64,000 nt of DNA, taken from the NCBI RefSeq assembly GCF_029870955.1, contig NZ_PGFQ01000001.1, forward strand, positions 2,170,001 through 2,234,000, read 5' to 3'. The position numbers and the translations under genes are program-made. The DNA comes from Sulfitobacter faviae (GTDB taxonomy: Bacteria > Pseudomonadota > Alphaproteobacteria > Rhodobacterales > Rhodobacteraceae). A model generated the notes under the pieces. It searched no databases. It was given only the letters and a program-made list of their open reading frames with translations, and was not told the DNA's origin. Positions 1-9,264 of the stretch are shown here, one piece after another; position 1 is the stretch's first letter, and the number at the start of each line of letters is the position of its first letter.

Positions 1-619
1 GACAGCCAGCGCGCCCATCCGCGCGGGCGGGTCTCTAGGTGAAGCAGCGGCAGATGGCGCACGTCGCGTGCATCCTCCAAGGGTGCGGGCAGCAGGTCGG
101 GTGCGCAGACCGCCACCACCGTTTCCGGCAAAAGCGGCAGGTAGCGCACGCCGGGCCAATCTTCATGACCAAAATGAATGGCGGCGTCGAATCGGCTGCC
201 CGCAAAGGCGAAGGGCCGCAGCCGGGTCGATAGGTTCACCGTCACTTCCGGGTGGTCCCGCGCGAAATCGCGCAGGCGCGGGGCCAGCCAATGCATCCCG
301 AAGGCAGGCAGGATCGCCAGATTCAACGTGCCCCCGTAGGGTTCGTCCGGGCCGAGACCGAGGCCTGCGCCAGTCGGTTCAGGATGTCGCGCACCTGCGT
401 TACATAATCCAATCCCGCCTGCGTCGGGGTTAGACGGCGGCCCTGACGGATCATCAGCGTCACGCCCAGCTGTTCCTCCAGCGTCTTGATCTGACGGCTC
501 ACCGCGCTCTGCGTGAGGTTCAATTCCTGCGCCGCCGCCGTGGCGGTGCCGAGCCGCACGACCGCCTCGAAAGACAGCAGGGCCGAGATCGAAGGCAGGA
601 AGCGGCGTGGCGCGATCAT
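1..619 (-). CDS. LysR-family transcriptional regulator (frameshifted, C-terminus outside window)
   Basis: The N-terminal winged helix-turn-helix is clear (A-A-A-Q-E-L-N-L-T-Q-S-A-V-S-R-Q-I-K-T-L). After about residue 95 the frame breaks near 347-352; restoring one base in the CCGGG run gives a normal effector-binding domain (Y-G-G-T-L-N-L-A-I-L-P-A-F-G) that runs off the left edge. I chose the ATG at 619, next to the conserved start of the HTH; an in-frame ATG lies at 634. It is transcribed away from gcdH, the usual arrangement for a LysR regulator of its neighbour, so control of glutarate or lysine breakdown is an inference. The effector is unknown. Confidence 0.85.
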
Positions 620-716
620 ATGACTTTTTCTCATGAACTCAGGACAAAGCAGCGATAGAGTTCGCGCCGCCGATTTGCAATACTGCCGCAAATCACATCA
701 CCCGAAAGGATGCATC

Positions 717-1940
717 ATGACCGCTGACGCCCCCAAGCTGCGCGCCAAGGACAAACCCGATCTTGGAACCTTCGATTGGCAGGATCCCTTCCGCCTCGAC
801 AGCCAGCTCACCGAAGACGAGCGCATGATCCGCGATTCCGCCCGCGCCTATGCGCAGGAAAAGCTGCAACCGCGCGTGATCGAAGCCTTTGCTGAGGAAA
901 AGACCGACCCCGAGATCTTCCGCGAGATGGGCGAGATGGGCCTTCTCGGCGTCACCATCCCCGAGGAATACGGCGGTCTCGGCGGCAGCTATGTCTCCTA
1001 CGGTCTCGTCGCCCGTGAGGTCGAGCGCGTGGACAGCGGCTACCGCTCGATGATGTCGGTGCAGGCGAGCCTCGTCATGTATCCAATCTACGCCTATGGC
1101 TCCGAAGAGCAGCGCCAGAAATACCTGCCCAAGCTCTGCTCGGGCGAATGGATCGGCTGCTTTGGCCTGACCGAGCCCGATGCGGGCTCCGACCCTGCGG
1201 GCATGAAGACCCGCGCCGTGAAGACCGACACGGGCTACAAGCTGACCGGTTCCAAGATGTGGATCTCGAACTCCCCCATCGCCGATGTCTTTGTGGTTTG
1301 GGCCAAGTCCGAGGCGCATGACGGCAAGATCCGCGGCTTTGTGCTGGAAAAAGGCATGAAGGGTCTGAGCGCGCCGAAGGTTGGCAACAAGCTTTCCTTG
1401 CGCGCCTCGATCACCGGTGAGATCGTCATGGACGGTGTTGAAGTCGGCGAAGACGCGCTGCTGCCAAATGTGCAGGGTCTGAAAGGCCCCTTCGGCTGCC
1501 TCAACCGCGCCCGCTACGGCATTTCTTGGGGCGCGATGGGTGCTGCCGAGTTCTGCTGGCACGCGGCGCTGCAATACGGGCTGGACCGCAAGCAGTTCAA
1601 CAAGCCGCTGGCGCAAACCCAACTGTTCCAGAAGAAGCTGGCGGATATGATGACCGAGATTTCGCTCGGCCTTCAGGGCTCGCTGCAAGTGGGCCGCCTG
1701 ATGGATGCCGCCAATGCCGCGCCCGAGATGATCTCGATCGTCAAGCGCAACAACTGCGGCAAGGCGCTCGACGTGGCACGCATGTCGCGCGACATGCACG
1801 GCGGCAACGGCATCTCGGGCGAATTCCAGGTGATCCGTCACATGATGAACCTCGAGACGGTGAACACCTACGAGGGCACTCATGACGTGCACGCGCTGAT
1901 CCTGGGCCGTGCGCAGACCGGCCTGCAGGCGTTCTTCTAA
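717..1940 (+). CDS. gcdH: Glutaryl-CoA dehydrogenase
   Basis: 407-residue acyl-CoA dehydrogenase that oxidises and decarboxylates glutaryl-CoA to crotonyl-CoA in lysine/tryptophan/glutarate breakdown, passing electrons to ETF. The FAD-binding motif [11 protein letters not shown] and the C-terminal [16 protein letters not shown] are present; the Glu of Y-E-G-T (about residue 386) is the catalytic base position of GCDH rather than of medium-chain enzymes. Start ATG 717 follows an AAAGGA ribosome site. The length is full. Divergent LysR gene at 619 is the likely regulator. Confidence 0.95.
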   Translation: MTADAPKLRAKDKPDLGTFDWQDPFRLDSQLTEDERMIRDSARAYAQEKLQPRVIEAFAEEKTDPEIFREMGEMGLLGVTIPEEYGGLGGSYVSYGLVAREVERVDSGYRSMMSVQASLVMYPIYAYGSEEQRQKYLPKLCSGEWIGCFGLTEPDAGSDPAGMKTRAVKTDTGYKLTGSKMWISNSPIADVFVVWAKSEAHDGKIRGFVLEKGMKGLSAPKVGNKLSLRASITGEIVMDGVEVGEDALLPNVQGLKGPFGCLNRARYGISWGAMGAAEFCWHAALQYGLDRKQFNKPLAQTQLFQKKLADMMTEISLGLQGSLQVGRLMDAANAAPEMISIVKRNNCGKALDVARMSRDMHGGNGISGEFQVIRHMMNLETVNTYEGTHDVHALILGRAQTGLQAFF

Positions 1941-1984
1941 ACACTGGCTTCGGGGGCACTCCCCCGGCCACCGAGAATACTTAT

Positions 1985-2019
1985 GGCCAGAAAGAGGGGC
2001 GGCGCCTTTCTTTCTGGCC
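1985..2019. terminator. Palindrome downstream of gcdH, terminator-like
   Basis: Perfect 10-bp inverted repeat GGCCAGAAAG (1985-1994) / CTTTCTGGCC (2010-2019) with a 15-base GC-rich loop. There is no long T tract, so it may be a weak or Rho-assisted terminator. The surrounding GAGAATACTTATGGCCAGAAAG resembles a palindrome I recall as recurring at gene ends in Rhodobacterales; that is recollection, not a search result. Confidence 0.55.
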
Positions 2020-2065
2020 GACATGCTTTCGCCGAGGGCGATTAATTTCTATTTGAAGAGGCCCC

Positions 2066-4238
2066 ATGGACCGCGTTGCCATCGTTCATGAGAACTTCCT
2101 CCGTCGCGTTGCGGCGGGGGATTTTCCCGTTTCCACCTGCCCACAAAAGGCGCTTGATCGCGACCAGCTAGAGCAACTCTACCGTGCTCAGGTGCTGAGC
2201 CGGGCGCTCGACCTGCAAAGCCGCGTCATGCAGAAGGAGGGGCAGGGGTTCTACACTATCGGCTCATCGGGGCACGAGGGGATGGCAGCGGTGGCGGCGG
2301 CGCTGCGCGTCGATGACATCGCTTTCCTGCATTACCGCGATGCGGCCTTCCAGATCGCCCGGGGCGATCAGGCGGGCGGGCAGGACATGATGTGCGACAT
2401 GCTGCTCAGCTTTGCCTGTTCTGCGAGGACCCGATCAGCGGCGGGCGGCACAAGGTCTTGGGCTCGCGCCCGCTGATGATCCCGCCGCAGACCTCGACCA
2501 TCGCAAGCCATCTGCCCAAGGCGGTGGGGGCGGCGCATTCCATCGGCATGGCGCGGCGGCACCGGCCCGAGCATGCGATCCTGCCGCGCGACGGCATCGC
2601 CATGTGCAGTTTCGGCGACGCCTCGGCCAACCACTCCACCGCGCAGGGGCGATAAATGCCGCTTGCTGGACCGCCGTGCAGGGCGTGCCGCTGCCGCTGC
2701 TGTTTGTCTGTGAGGACAACGGCATCGGCATTTCGACCAAGACACCGACGGGCTGGATTAAGGCGTCGATGTCGGGCAGGCCGGGGCTGAAGTATTTCGA
2801 GGGCGACGGGCTCGATCTGCACGCGGCCTATGCGGCGGCGAAGGAGGCGGCGGATTACGTGCGCGTGCATCGCAAGCCGGCTTTCCTGCACCTGCGCACC
2901 GTGCGGCTCTATGGCCATGCCGGGGCGGATGTGGCGACCTCCTATCTGCCCCGGGCCGAGGTGGAAGCGGATGAGGCCAACGATCCGCTGCTGCATTCCG
3001 CGCGGCTGCTGGTTGAGGCTGGAGCGTCTGCCGAGGAGGCGCTGGCGATCTACCGCAATACGCAAGAGGTGGTCGCGAAGGCGGCTGACGAAGTGGTGAA
3101 ACGCCCCCGGCTGAAGACGGCGTCGGACGTCATGGCCAGCCTCGTGCCGCCCAAGCGCGACTGCGCGCCCAGCAACGGGCCGAGCGCCGAGGCGCGGGCT
3201 GAGACCTTTGGCAGCGATATGGGGCAGATGGACAACCTCCAGCCGATGTCGCGGCTGATCAACTGGGCGCTGCACGACCTGATGCTTTCGCACCCCGAGA
3301 CCATGCTGATGGGCGAGGACGTGGGCCGCAAGGGCGGGGTCTATGGCGTCACGCAGAAGCTGCAGAACCGTTTCGGGCCGGGGCGGGTGATCGACACGCT
3401 GCTGGACGAGCAGAGCATCCTCGGCCTCGCCATCGGCATGGCGCACAATGGCTTTTTGCCGATGCCGGAGATCCAGTTCCTCGCCTATCTGCACAACGCC
3501 GAGGACCAGCTGCGCGGCGAGGCGGCGACCCTGCCGTTCTTCTCCAACGGTCAATGGAGCAACCCGATGGTGCTGCGCATTGCGGGGCTCGGCTATCAGA
3601 AAGGGTTCGGCGGGCATTTCCACAACGACAATTCGCTGGCCGTGCTGCGCGACATTCCCGGCATTATCATCGCCTGCCCCTCGGCAGGGGACGACGCGGC
3701 GATGATGCTGCGCGAAGCCCATCGTCTGGCGCGCGAGGAGCAGCGGGTGGTGGTCTTTGTCGAGCCCATCGCGCTTTACCCGATGCGCGACCTGATGGAG
3801 GCCGGGGATGGCGGCTGGATGCGTAGCTACCCGGCCCCGGATCGGCGGATCGCTCTGGGCGAGGTCGGGGTCACGGGCGCGGGCAGCGATCTGGCGATCG
3901 TGAGCTACGGCAACGGGCATTACCTGAGCCAGCAGGCGGCGCGCGATTTGGCCGAGGCAGGTGTTGATGCGCGGGTGATCGACCTGCGCTGGCTGGCGCC
4001 TTTGCCGGAGGATGCGTTGATCGAGGCCATCGGGGATCGTCCGGTGCTGATCGTGGACGAGTGTCGTCGGACGGGCGGGCAGGCCGAGGCGCTGATGGCG
4101 CTGATGGCGGAGCACGGTGTGGCAAGGTTCGCGCGGCTGACGGCGGAGGACAGTTTCATCGCCACGGGGCCGGCCTATGCGGCGACGTTGCCCTCGCGGG
4201 AGGGGATTGTCGCTGCGGCGCGGGACTTGCTGGGGTAG
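2066..4238 (+). CDS. Fused alpha+beta E1 component of a 2-oxoacid dehydrogenase complex (two frame breaks)
   Basis: Thiamine-diphosphate-dependent decarboxylase subunit, about 724 residues once repaired, with E1-alpha (about 1-330) and E1-beta (about 390-724) in one chain, like branched-chain 2-oxoacid dehydrogenase E1 fusions. The alpha part has F-G-D-A-S-A-N-H-S-T-A-Q-G and the beta part has M-G-E-D-V-G-R-K-G-G-V-Y-G-V-T and F-G-G-H-F-H-N-D-N. Frame breaks lie near 2420 and in the GGGG run at about 2647-2650; each needs one added base. Start ATG 2066 follows GAAGAGG. No E2 or E3 gene is in the window, so the substrate is unassigned; the gcdH neighbour suggests acyl-CoA or amino-acid catabolism. 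Confidence 0.85.
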
Positions 4239-4242
4239 TCGA

Positions 4243-4377
4243 GGGCTAGCGCCTGCCCGCGGGTTGGCGACGCCTCGGGTTGTTCATGCCACTTTATGGC
4301 ACAGGTTCGATGTGGGGTCGCAGAGGGACGTGTAGGTGGCAAAATCGCCTACCCGGGGGGCGGGCAGGCGATGGCCC
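4243..4377. repeat. 135-bp REPIN/MITE-like element, copy 1
   Basis: Imperfect terminal inverted repeats of about 30 bp (left arm 4243-4271, right arm 4345-4377) flank a core with GCCACTTTATGGC. A copy of exactly the same length lies at 21192-21326. The unit CGGGCAGGCGATGGCCC at 4361-4377 is repeated directly at 4401-4417, with an inner palindrome GGCCCGG/CCGGGCC (4373-4379/4395-4401). The element and its extension fill the whole gap between the stop codons of two convergent genes (4238 and 4418). No coding capacity. Possible roles are transcript end protection, bidirectional termination or a RAYT-mobilised repeat. Confidence 0.75.
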
Positions 4378-4417
4378 GGCGCCTGCGGCTTGTTCCGGGC
4401 CGGGCAGGCGATGGCCC

Positions 4418-5650
4418 TTAGTGGCTATCCGCCGGTGCGCCGCCTTGGAAATTATTCCCATTCACATAATCGCAAGGCTCTTCACGCATCTCCAGATGCA
4501 GGCCATCGCCTGTATAGGGATGCGCGCGGGCGAATTCCTCATCGACTTCGATCCCCAGACCGGGCGCTGTGGGGGCGGTGATAAAGCCGTCCTCCACCCG
4601 GATCGACCCTTTGATCAATTGGTCATGGAATGGCGTCTCGATACATTCGCACATCAGGATGTTCGGGATCGCGGTAGCGAGCTGCACATTCGCGGCCCAT
4701 TCCACCGGCCCGGCATAGAGATGCGGCGCCACTTGCGCGTTATAGACCTCGGCCATGGTGGCGATCTTCTTGGCCTCCGCGATGCCGCCCACGCGGCCAA
4801 GGGCCGGTTGCAGGATCTCCGCCGCGCCCGCCCGCAACAAAGGCGCGAATTCGGCCTTGGTGGTCAGCCGCTCGCCCGTGGCCACAGGGACGCGCACGCC
4901 GCGTGCGACCTTGGCCATCTGCTCGGGCGCGTCTGGCGGGATCGGTTCTTCGTACCACAGCGGGCTATAGGGTTCGATCGCTTGGCCCAGCCGGATCGCG
5001 CCCGCGGTGGTGAACTGCCCGTGGGTGCCAAACAGCAGGTCGGCACGGTCGCCCACCGCCTCTCGGATGGCCTTGCAGAACGCCGCTGAAGTGCTGATGT
5101 CCGACATCGCAGGCATATGCCCGCCGCGCAGCGTATAGGGGCCGGCGGGGTCGAATTTCACCGCCGTATAGCCGCGCGCCACGCAATCCGCCGCCGATTC
5201 CGCCGCCATCTCGGGCGAGGTCCAGAAATCCGCCATGCTGTGATGCGGCAACGGGTAGAGGTAGGTATAGCCGCGCACCCGATCATTGGTGCGCCCGCCG
5301 ATCAGCGCATGCACCGGGCGGTCGCGGTCCTTGCCCAGAATGTCCCAACAGGCGATCTCCAACCCCGAAAACGCGCCCATGACCGTCAGATCTGGCCGCT
5401 GAGTGAATCCTGCGGAATAGGCGCGGCGGAACATCAGCTCGATATTCTCGGGGTTTTCGCCCTGCATATGGCGGGCAAAAACATCTTCGATCACCGCGCG
5501 CATGGCGTCGGGCCCGACGCTGGCGGCATAGCATTCGCCCCAACCGGTGATGCCGGTGTCGGTGGTCACCTTGACCAATATCCAATAGCGCCCGCCCCAG
5601 CCGGGGGCGGGCGGGGCCGTCACGATGATATCGAGGTCTTGCAGTTTCAT
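4418..5650 (-). CDS. Mandelate racemase/muconate lactonizing enzyme family protein, probable sugar-acid dehydratase
   Basis: 410-residue enolase-superfamily enzyme: capping domain (about 1-120), then a TIM barrel. Recognisable barrel residues are K165 in V-K-F-D-P, H210 in G-T-H-G-Q-F-T, E234/E235 in W-Y-E-E-P-I-P-P, E260 in A-T-G-E-R-L and H310 in A-P-H. Where many relatives have Asp as the first Mg ligand, this protein reads G-T-H-G, so the ligand set is unusual or differently placed. It ends the leftward operon with a uronate dehydrogenase-like protein and an HpaI-type aldolase, which fits dehydration of an aldarate or aldonate. Exact substrate not assignable. ATG 5650 chosen from the family N-terminus. 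Confidence 0.85.
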   Translation of the reverse strand: MKLQDLDIIVTAPPAPGWGGRYWILVKVTTDTGITGWGECYAASVGPDAMRAVIEDVFARHMQGENPENIELMFRRAYSAGFTQRPDLTVMGAFSGLEIACWDILGKDRDRPVHALIGGRTNDRVRGYTYLYPLPHHSMADFWTSPEMAAESAADCVARGYTAVKFDPAGPYTLRGGHMPAMSDISTSAAFCKAIREAVGDRADLLFGTHGQFTTAGAIRLGQAIEPYSPLWYEEPIPPDAPEQMAKVARGVRVPVATGERLTTKAEFAPLLRAGAAEILQPALGRVGGIAEAKKIATMAEVYNAQVAPHLYAGPVEWAANVQLATAIPNILMCECIETPFHDQLIKGSIRVEDGFITAPTAPGLGIEVDEEFARAHPYTGDGLHLEMREEPCDYVNGNNFQGGAPADSH

Positions 5651-5673
5651 GACGGTCCCTTTCGTTTGGCCGC

Positions 5674-6516
5674 TTAGGTCTCTTTCTTGTCGTCGACGAT
5701 GGTCATCTGCGCGATGCCGCTTTCGCCCAGATCGACCTTGGCGAAGGGGCCGCCGTGGCACATCTGGCCGGGGTCGCTGATGTCGGCGGGGCCTTCTTCG
5801 GCGAGCACTTTTTCGGCGAATTGCTCGGCGTTGTCCTTCGGGCGGTAGCCGAGGAAGGAGGCTTTCGAGTTGTCCACCGGCGCGCGGTCGTTGTTCGACA
5901 CGCCGTAGATCACCGAGAAACCGACCGAGGGCGTGTCCACCGCGCGGGTCACCAGTTGGATCAGGTCGTCATAGCTGAGCCACGAGCCGAGCGCGCGGGA
6001 GTTGTTGACCTGTGCCGCGCTCAGGATGCGCAGATGCACGGATTCGAGCTGGCGCTTGTCCCAGTACATGGAGCCGAGGTCTTCGGTGAAGCATTTGGCG
6101 AGGCCGTAGAAAGTATCGGGCTTGTGGGCCGCGTCGATGCCGATGAAATCGGCCTTTTTGTGCATTCCCACCGCATGGATCGAAGAGGCATAGACCACCC
6201 GGCGCACCCCGGCTTGATAGGCCGATTCCCAGACATTGTAAGAGCCGACGAAGTTCGGGCCCAAGAGTTCCATGAAGGGTTTTTCGTCCACGATGGCCCC
6301 GAAATGCACCACCATGTCAGCGCCCTCCATCAGGGCCGCGACTTGGTCGTATTCCGCTAGATCGGCCTTCTGATAACGCTCACCGTCGTAAAGCTTGCCG
6401 ATGTCCTCGGCGATGTCGGAGCTGACCAGTTCTTCGCACATCGCGGCCAGTGGTTCGCGCAGGTAGGAGCCGAGGCGCCCGGCGGCGCCTGTCAGGACCA
6501 GTTTCTTAAATTTCAT
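5674..6516 (-). CDS. NAD-dependent epimerase/dehydratase family protein, uronate dehydrogenase-like
   Basis: 280-residue short-chain dehydrogenase of the extended type: glycine-rich T-G-A-A-G-R-L-G (9-16), S111/S112, and Y137-G-L-A-K141 as catalytic Tyr-Lys. The C-terminal stretch S-W-L-S-Y-D-D-L, Y-G-V-S-N-N-D and L-G-Y-R-P-K-D-N-A-E resembles bacterial uronate dehydrogenase (Udh), which oxidises galacturonate or glucuronate to aldarolactone with NAD. Adjacent dehydratase and aldolase genes fit an oxidative hexuronate route. The specific substrate is inferred. Confidence 0.8.
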   Translation of the reverse strand: MKFKKLVLTGAAGRLGSYLREPLAAMCEELVSSDIAEDIGKLYDGERYQKADLAEYDQVAALMEGADMVVHFGAIVDEKPFMELLGPNFVGSYNVWESAYQAGVRRVVYASSIHAVGMHKKADFIGIDAAHKPDTFYGLAKCFTEDLGSMYWDKRQLESVHLRILSAAQVNNSRALGSWLSYDDLIQLVTRAVDTPSVGFSVIYGVSNNDRAPVDNSKASFLGYRPKDNAEQFAEKVLAEEGPADISDPGQMCHGGPFAKVDLGESGIAQMTIVDDKKET

Positions 6517-6528
6517 AACATCTTCCTT

Positions 6529-7308
6529 TCACGTCTCAGAAATCTTGTCGCGCACCTGCGCGCGCAGCGCATCGGCCCCTTGGGCCAAAAGGCCCACATC
6601 CGTGCCGCAGGCGACAAAGGTGAAGCCTTCGTTCAGCAGTTGGGCGGCGAAATCGGGATCGGTGACCAGCGTGCCGACGGGAATGCCCTTGTCCATTAAG
6701 AGTTTGGCAGCGGGGCGGATCACCTCCCAGACCTCGGGGTGCAGGGTCTGGCCCAGATGGCCCATATCGGCGGCGATATCAGCGGGGCCAAAGAAGATAC
6801 CGTCGATCCCCTCGACCTCGGCAAAGGCGGCGGCGTTTTCGACGGCGGCGCGGGTTTCAAGCTGGATCAGGATGGCGGTTTGGTTCTCGACCTGGGCGTT
6901 GTAATCCGCGACCCGACCAAATTGGTTGGCGCGGTTCAGCCCGGCCACGCCCCGAATGCCGCGGGGCGGATAGCGGCAGGCGGCCACGGCGGCGCGGGCT
7001 TCATCGGGTGTCTGCACCATGGGGAATAGCAGCCCCGGCGCGCCGAGGTCCATCAGCCGTTTGACCTTGACCGCATCGTTCCAGTCGGGCCGCACCATCG
7101 CCGTGGTCTCACTGCCCGAGAACGCCTGCAACTGCCCCAGCACCGAGGCCATGTCGCTGGGCGCATGTTCCATATCCAGCATCACCCAGTCATAGCCCGC
7201 ATGGGCCACCACCTCGGCGGCATAGCCGTTGGAGAGGGAGACCCAGAGGCCAAGCTGCTTTTGCCCGGCACGGATGGCCGTGAGGAAGCTGTTCTCGCGC
7301 AATTTCAT
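6529..7308 (-). CDS. HpcH/HpaI family aldolase
   Basis: 259-residue metal-dependent class II pyruvate aldolase. H48 (M-E-H-A-P-S-D), R73 (M-V-R-P-D-W), E151 (I-Q-L-E) and D177 (F-G-P-A-D-I) match the catalytic His/Arg and the metal ligands of HpaI and GarL. It would split a 2-keto-3-deoxy sugar acid or similar 2-oxo acid into pyruvate or tartronate semialdehyde plus an aldehyde. The start overlaps the stop of the upstream FAD enzyme as ATGA (7305-7308), so the two are translationally coupled. Confidence 0.9.
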   Translation of the reverse strand: MKLRENSFLTAIRAGQKQLGLWVSLSNGYAAEVVAHAGYDWVMLDMEHAPSDMASVLGQLQAFSGSETTAMVRPDWNDAVKVKRLMDLGAPGLLFPMVQTPDEARAAVAACRYPPRGIRGVAGLNRANQFGRVADYNAQVENQTAILIQLETRAAVENAAAFAEVEGIDGIFFGPADIAADMGHLGQTLHPEVWEVIRPAAKLLMDKGIPVGTLVTDPDFAAQLLNEGFTFVACGTDVGLLAQGADALRAQVRDKISET

Positions 7309-8507
7309 ATCACGGCCCTTTCCACGAATTTCTCGGAACGCACGATCCGCGCGTAGTCCAGTGGCGTGAGGTCGAGCGTGCGGTAGGCGCCATGGGTGAT
7401 CAACTCTGCCGTGCCGCGCCCGATGGCGGGGGCCTGTTGCAACCCGTGGCCGGAAAAGCCGTTCATAAAGACGAAATTCGCGACCTTGTCGTGCCGCCCC
7501 AGAATCGCGTTCTGGTCGACGGTGTTATAGGCGTAATGCCCGACCCATTCGTTGATCACCTTGACCCGCTCAAAGGCCGGAACGCGGGTGGCGATGGTGG
7601 GCCAGACCTTCTCTTCCCAGATCGAATGGTCAAAGGTGAAATCGTCATAGGCGGCGTCATAGTCATCCTCTGGCGGGCAACCGGCCATGTAATATTTGCC
7701 TTCTTGGCGCATATGCACGCCGCTGGGGTCGATGGTCAGCGGCAGGTCCATTTCCAGCGGCTCGGCGGCATCGAAGATGAAGGTGTAGCGTTTGCGCGGC
7801 ACCACGGGCAGGCTGATCCCGGCCATCTGCGCCGTCGCTGCCGCGCGGGGGCCGGAGGCATTGACCACCGTCCCGCAGGAGACCGTCGCGCCGGACTTCA
7901 GCGTCACCGCATCCACGGCACTGCCCGCAGGGTTCAGCACCATGCCCGTCACCTCGTCATGCACAAAGGTCACGCCGCGGCGCTTGGCCATGCGTTTGAA
8001 CCAGTCGAACATGGTGCCGCCGTCGAAGTAGCCCTCATCCACCGTGTTGTGATTGCCCGCGATCACATCGTCGAGCATGTAGAAGGGATAGCGCGCGGCG
8101 ATCTCATCCTTGGTCATATGCTGGGTATGCGCGCCCATGGAGGTCTGGATGCCCTGCGCCTCGCGCAGGGTCTGGGCAAACTCGGGCGTGTCGGCAAGAT
8201 AGAGGTACCCGAAGCTTTGCAACGCCAGTTCCGGCACCTCGGGATCGTCATGCATGAAGTGGCGGAAGTTTTTGATGAACTCGGCCCCGAACTGAGAAAT
8301 CTGGATGTTCACGGGGGCGCTGAACTGCTGGCGGATGCAGGAATTCGTATGGCTGGTCGAGGCGAATTCATAGGTCGGATCACGCTCGACCACCAGCACC
8401 TCGCCGTCGAATCCCGGCGTGTTGGTCAGCCACCAAGCCAAAGCCGAGCCATAGATGGCCCCGCCCACGATCACCACGTCATAGGACGTCTCAAGCGCGT
8501 TTTGCAT
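7305..8507 (-). CDS. FAD-dependent oxidoreductase (DAO family)
   Basis: 400-residue D-amino-acid oxidase/sarcosine oxidase-type flavoprotein. The N-terminal Rossmann motif V-V-I-V-G-G-A-I-Y-G-S-A and E-R-D bind FAD; the C-terminal F-M-N-G-F-S-G-H-G-L-Q-Q-A-P is the second FAD contact. No signal peptide, so cytoplasmic. ATG 8507 is preceded by GGGAGA. It is the first gene of a four-gene leftward operon. The substrate, an amine, amino acid or 2-hydroxy acid, cannot be told from sequence. Confidence 0.88.
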   Translation of the reverse strand: MQNALETSYDVVIVGGAIYGSALAWWLTNTPGFDGEVLVVERDPTYEFASTSHTNSCIRQQFSAPVNIQISQFGAEFIKNFRHFMHDDPEVPELALQSFGYLYLADTPEFAQTLREAQGIQTSMGAHTQHMTKDEIAARYPFYMLDDVIAGNHNTVDEGYFDGGTMFDWFKRMAKRRGVTFVHDEVTGMVLNPAGSAVDAVTLKSGATVSCGTVVNASGPRAAATAQMAGISLPVVPRKRYTFIFDAAEPLEMDLPLTIDPSGVHMRQEGKYYMAGCPPEDDYDAAYDDFTFDHSIWEEKVWPTIATRVPAFERVKVINEWVGHYAYNTVDQNAILGRHDKVANFVFMNGFSGHGLQQAPAIGRGTAELITHGAYRTLDLTPLDYARIVRSEKFVERAVI

Positions 8508-8715
8508 GCACAGTCTCCCTTTGCGCATTCCCCTCTGAATCGTGGGTAGCCTAAGCATCCAGAGCCTGCAATCTTTGTGAAGCGCGGCGTGAATTTTCGT
8601 TTTGCGGCGATGGGTTGCGCCTGTGTTCATGAATGAGGCAGGGTTGACTTTTACTGCGGCTGTCGCACCATGAGCGTTATGCCGGAACACAGATGACCGC
8701 CCGAAGGAGTGGCCC

Positions 8716-9264
8716 TTGGACAGCGACCGCGAAGAGATTGAGCGTCTGATTGCGCAGGTCGCAATGGGAGACCGTGCCGCTTTTGAGGCGCTCTATGATC
8801 GGGTGTCGGCGAAACTATTCGGGGTCTGCCTGCGTGTGTTGGATACACGCGCCGCAGCAGAGGATGCCATGCAGGACAGTTTCGTCAAAATCTGGAATAA
8901 TTCCGACCGCTATCAGGCCAATGGCCTGTCGCCGATGACGTGGCTGATCACCATTGCGCGCAACACAGCGATCGACCGGCTGCGCGCCACCCGCAAGGGC
9001 CATCAGAACATCGACACGCCGGGGCTGGAACTGGCCGCGCCGGGGCCGAACCCCGAGCAATCCGCCGTGGCCGCCTCTGAGGCCAAGCGGCTGACCAATT
9101 GTCTGGATGATCTTGAAGCGGATCGCGGTGCTGCGGTGCGCGGGGCGTACCTTGATGGCGACAGCTATGCCGAGCTTGCGCAGCGTTTCAACGTGCCGCT
9201 CAACACCATGCGCACATGGCTGCGCCGTGGTCTGATGGCCCTGCGGGAGTGTATGAGCGTATGA
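8716..9264 (+). CDS. ECF-type RNA polymerase sigma factor (TTG start)
   Basis: 182-residue sigma-70 family protein. Region 2 (A-E-D-A-M-Q-D-S-F-V-K-I-W and M-T-W-L-I-T-I-A-R-N) and region 4 (S-Y-A-E-L-A-Q-R-F-N-V-P-L-N-T-M-R-T-W) are both present. The start is TTG at 8716, set by GAAGGAG at 8703-8709 and by the family N-terminus; the next in-frame ATG at 8764 would cut region 2. The stop overlaps the anti-sigma start as ATGA (9261-9264). Resembles SigK-type ECF factors paired with RskA. Confidence 0.92.
   Translation: MDSDREEIERLIAQVAMGDRAAFEALYDRVSAKLFGVCLRVLDTRAAAEDAMQDSFVKIWNNSDRYQANGLSPMTWLITIARNTAIDRLRATRKGHQNIDTPGLELAAPGPNPEQSAVAASEAKRLTNCLDDLEADRGAAVRGAYLDGDSYAELAQRFNVPLNTMRTWLRRGLMALRECMSV

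Noticed and set aside
693..2024. Long open frame on the minus strand across gcdH
   Set aside because: Shadow of gcdH caused by GC-rich third positions; the plus-strand product has full GCDH motifs and this one has none.
2406..4115. 569-codon minus-strand frame opposite the E1 gene
   Set aside because: High Arg/His/Gln composition typical of antisense shadow; no domain visible.
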